A model generated the notes under the pieces. The model made no database searches, had not been told where the DNA came from, and worked only from the letters and a program-made list of their open reading frames with translations. 5,447 nt of DNA, from assembly GCA_913773715.1 (NCBI GenBank), contig CAJYHD010000003.1, positions 1 through 5,447 on the forward strand. Reading direction: 5' to 3'. Shown in pieces: positions 4,438 to 5,447 of this stretch; the first letter of the stretch is position 1; every line of letters starts with the position of its first letter. A program made the translations under genes and the position numbers. The DNA comes from an uncultured Sphingobium sp. Its GTDB lineage: Bacteria; Pseudomonadota; Alphaproteobacteria; Sphingomonadales; Sphingomonadaceae.

Positions 4438-5447
4438 CAGGTTCCGCTCTGTCGTCCGGTGCCGCGCGTATCGGCGGGCGCGGACTGGCCGGGGGTCGGC
4501 GCGACGGGTGCGCTTTCCGGCGCGGCGTCGCCCGAATTACCGAGCTTGCCCACGGTCGCGGGACTGCCGTCAGTGGAGGAATTGCGGCGGCGATCGGCGG
4601 GACGATCATTGCCGGGCGCGCGCGATTTGTCGCCGCCCTGGTCGTTCGAGTCGCGCTGATCTTCGGCAGGGGCTTTCTGTCCGGCGGCAAGCTGGCCGGT
4701 GATGACCCGCGAGCCAGGCTTCAGGTCGCCGCCGGTGATGACGGTGCGCGCGCCATCGGTCGCGCCGACCGTGACCTGCACTGCCTTGGGATTGCCATCC
4801 GCGTCGAGAACATAGACGGTCTGGCTGCTGCCGACGCCGAAGTTCACCTGCTGCGCCTTGCCCCGGCGGAAGCGGCGGGGGCCGGGAACGATCTGGCTGG
4901 TGATGCCGCCACCCTGGCCAGCGCTGTCGTTCGGCTTGAAGCGGAGCGCGCTGTTCGGGACGATCAGCACGTCGTGCAATTCCTGCGTCACGATGTCAGC
5001 GGTGGCGGTCATGCCGGGGCGGAGTATCTCGTCCTTGTTATCGACACGCAGCACGGCAGTGTAGGCGACGACGGTGCCGGCCGTGCTGCTGGTCGTCGTG
5101 CTCGATGTGGACGAGGAAGAACTGCTGCTCGACGCGTTCGAGCCGACATTCACGCGCGAGACGGTCGCGGGGAAATTGCGGCCGGGGAAAGCATCGACCG
5201 AGAAATTGGCGCTCTGGCCTTCCTTCACCTGACCCACGTCCGCCTCGTCCACCGACACCTCGACCTCCATCTTGGTCAGGTCTTCCGCGATGGTGAAGAG
5301 GACGGGTGCGTTGAAGGAGGCGGCGACCGTCTGGCCCGGTTCGATATCGCGGGAAAGGACGACGCCGGTCACGGGCGACACGATCTGCGCGATGGAGAGG
5401 TTGGTCTGCGCAGTCGACAGCTGCGCCTGACCGACGCGGACCTGCGC
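4437..5447 (-). CDS. MacA-like periplasmic adaptor (HlyD/RND-type), 5' part cut by the window
   Basis: The reading frame is open to the window edge, giving the last 336 residues; the N-terminal membrane anchor or signal and the first lipoyl half are outside. Fragment residues 1-22 (AQVRVGQAQLSTAQTNLSIA...) are the end of the coiled-coil hairpin. IVSPVTGVVLSRDIEPGQTV is the second lipoyl half. A beta-barrel follows (MEVEVSVDEADVGQVKEGQ, LRPGMTATADI, DVLIVPNSALRF), then a membrane-proximal domain (about 200-257). Adaptors of this type span the periplasm between MacB and a TolC-like channel. Two oddities: a Ser/Thr run at fragment residues 106-122 inside the barrel, and a tail of about 75 residues rich in Pro, Ser, Asp, Gly and Arg, which looks disordered. 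The stop overlaps the ATPase start as TGATG. No TolC gene is visible here. Confidence 0.92.
   Translation of the reverse strand, partial: AQVRVGQAQLSTAQTNLSIAQIVSPVTGVVLSRDIEPGQTVAASFNAPVLFTIAEDLTKMEVEVSVDEADVGQVKEGQSANFSVDAFPGRNFPATVSRVNVGSNASSSSSSSSTSSTTTSSTAGTVVAYTAVLRVDNKDEILRPGMTATADIVTQELHDVLIVPNSALRFKPNDSAGQGGGITSQIVPGPRRFRRGKAQQVNFGVGSSQTVYVLDADGNPKAVQVTVGATDGARTVITGGDLKPGSRVITGQLAAGQKAPAEDQRDSNDQGGDKSRAPGNDRPADRRRNSSTDGSPATVGKLGNSGDAAPESAPVAPTPGQSAPADTRGTGRQSGT
5082..5132 (-). repeat. Serine/threonine-rich low-complexity coding run in the adaptor
   Basis: Seventeen consecutive codons encode only Ser or Thr (eight Ser in a row, then mixed Ser/Thr). Codons are mixed (AGC, AGT, TCG, TCC, TCT-type and ACG/ACC/ACA-type), so it is not a simple pure triplet repeat and is less likely to be a slippage artefact. 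It falls between the beta-barrel strands, where homologues usually have a short ordered loop. Confidence 0.85.

Overview
The window looks like a chromosomal segment of an alphaproteobacterium, most likely a sphingomonad (Sphingobium/Sphingomonas type). This is an inference from the high G+C, the alphaproteobacterial form of bS6, bS18 and bL9 with their long charged C-terminal tails, the rpsF-rpsR-rplI order with no priB in between, and the small RcnB-type secreted protein. No alignment was run. All seven recognisable full-size genes lie on the minus strand, so transcription runs from high to low coordinates.

Reading in that direction, 5447-2525 holds a MacAB-type exporter: a periplasmic adaptor cut by the window edge, a separate ABC ATPase and a separate FtsX/MacB-fold permease. 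The three are joined by two TGATG stop/start overlaps. A 157-base gap (2524-2368) rich in inverted and direct repeats leads into a small secreted RcnB-family protein (2367-2008). Next is a 123-base gap with a very strong hairpin whose T-tract is on the plus strand, then a short BLUF blue-light sensor protein (1884-1471) with every key flavin-site residue in place. A 205-base gap follows, holding a structured leader and a possible 13-codon upstream ORF. The last block is the ribosomal operon rpsF-rpsR-rplI (1265-3), whose internal stop codons are built into the next gene's Shine-Dalgarno sequence.

The exporter genes should act together: adaptor, ATPase and permease, with an outer-membrane TolC-like partner not seen here. 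The ribosomal genes form a standard operon (bS6 and bS18 bind each other in the 30S subunit; bL9 is in the 50S). The RcnB-like and BLUF genes look like independent single genes between the two operons, with no visible functional link.

I see no tRNA, rRNA, CRISPR, insertion sequence or defence island, and no whole new system. The points most worth a second look are the rpsF leader (structure plus a coupled mini-ORF), the repeat cluster upstream of the RcnB gene, the hairpin with reversed polarity, and the low-complexity segments of the adaptor.
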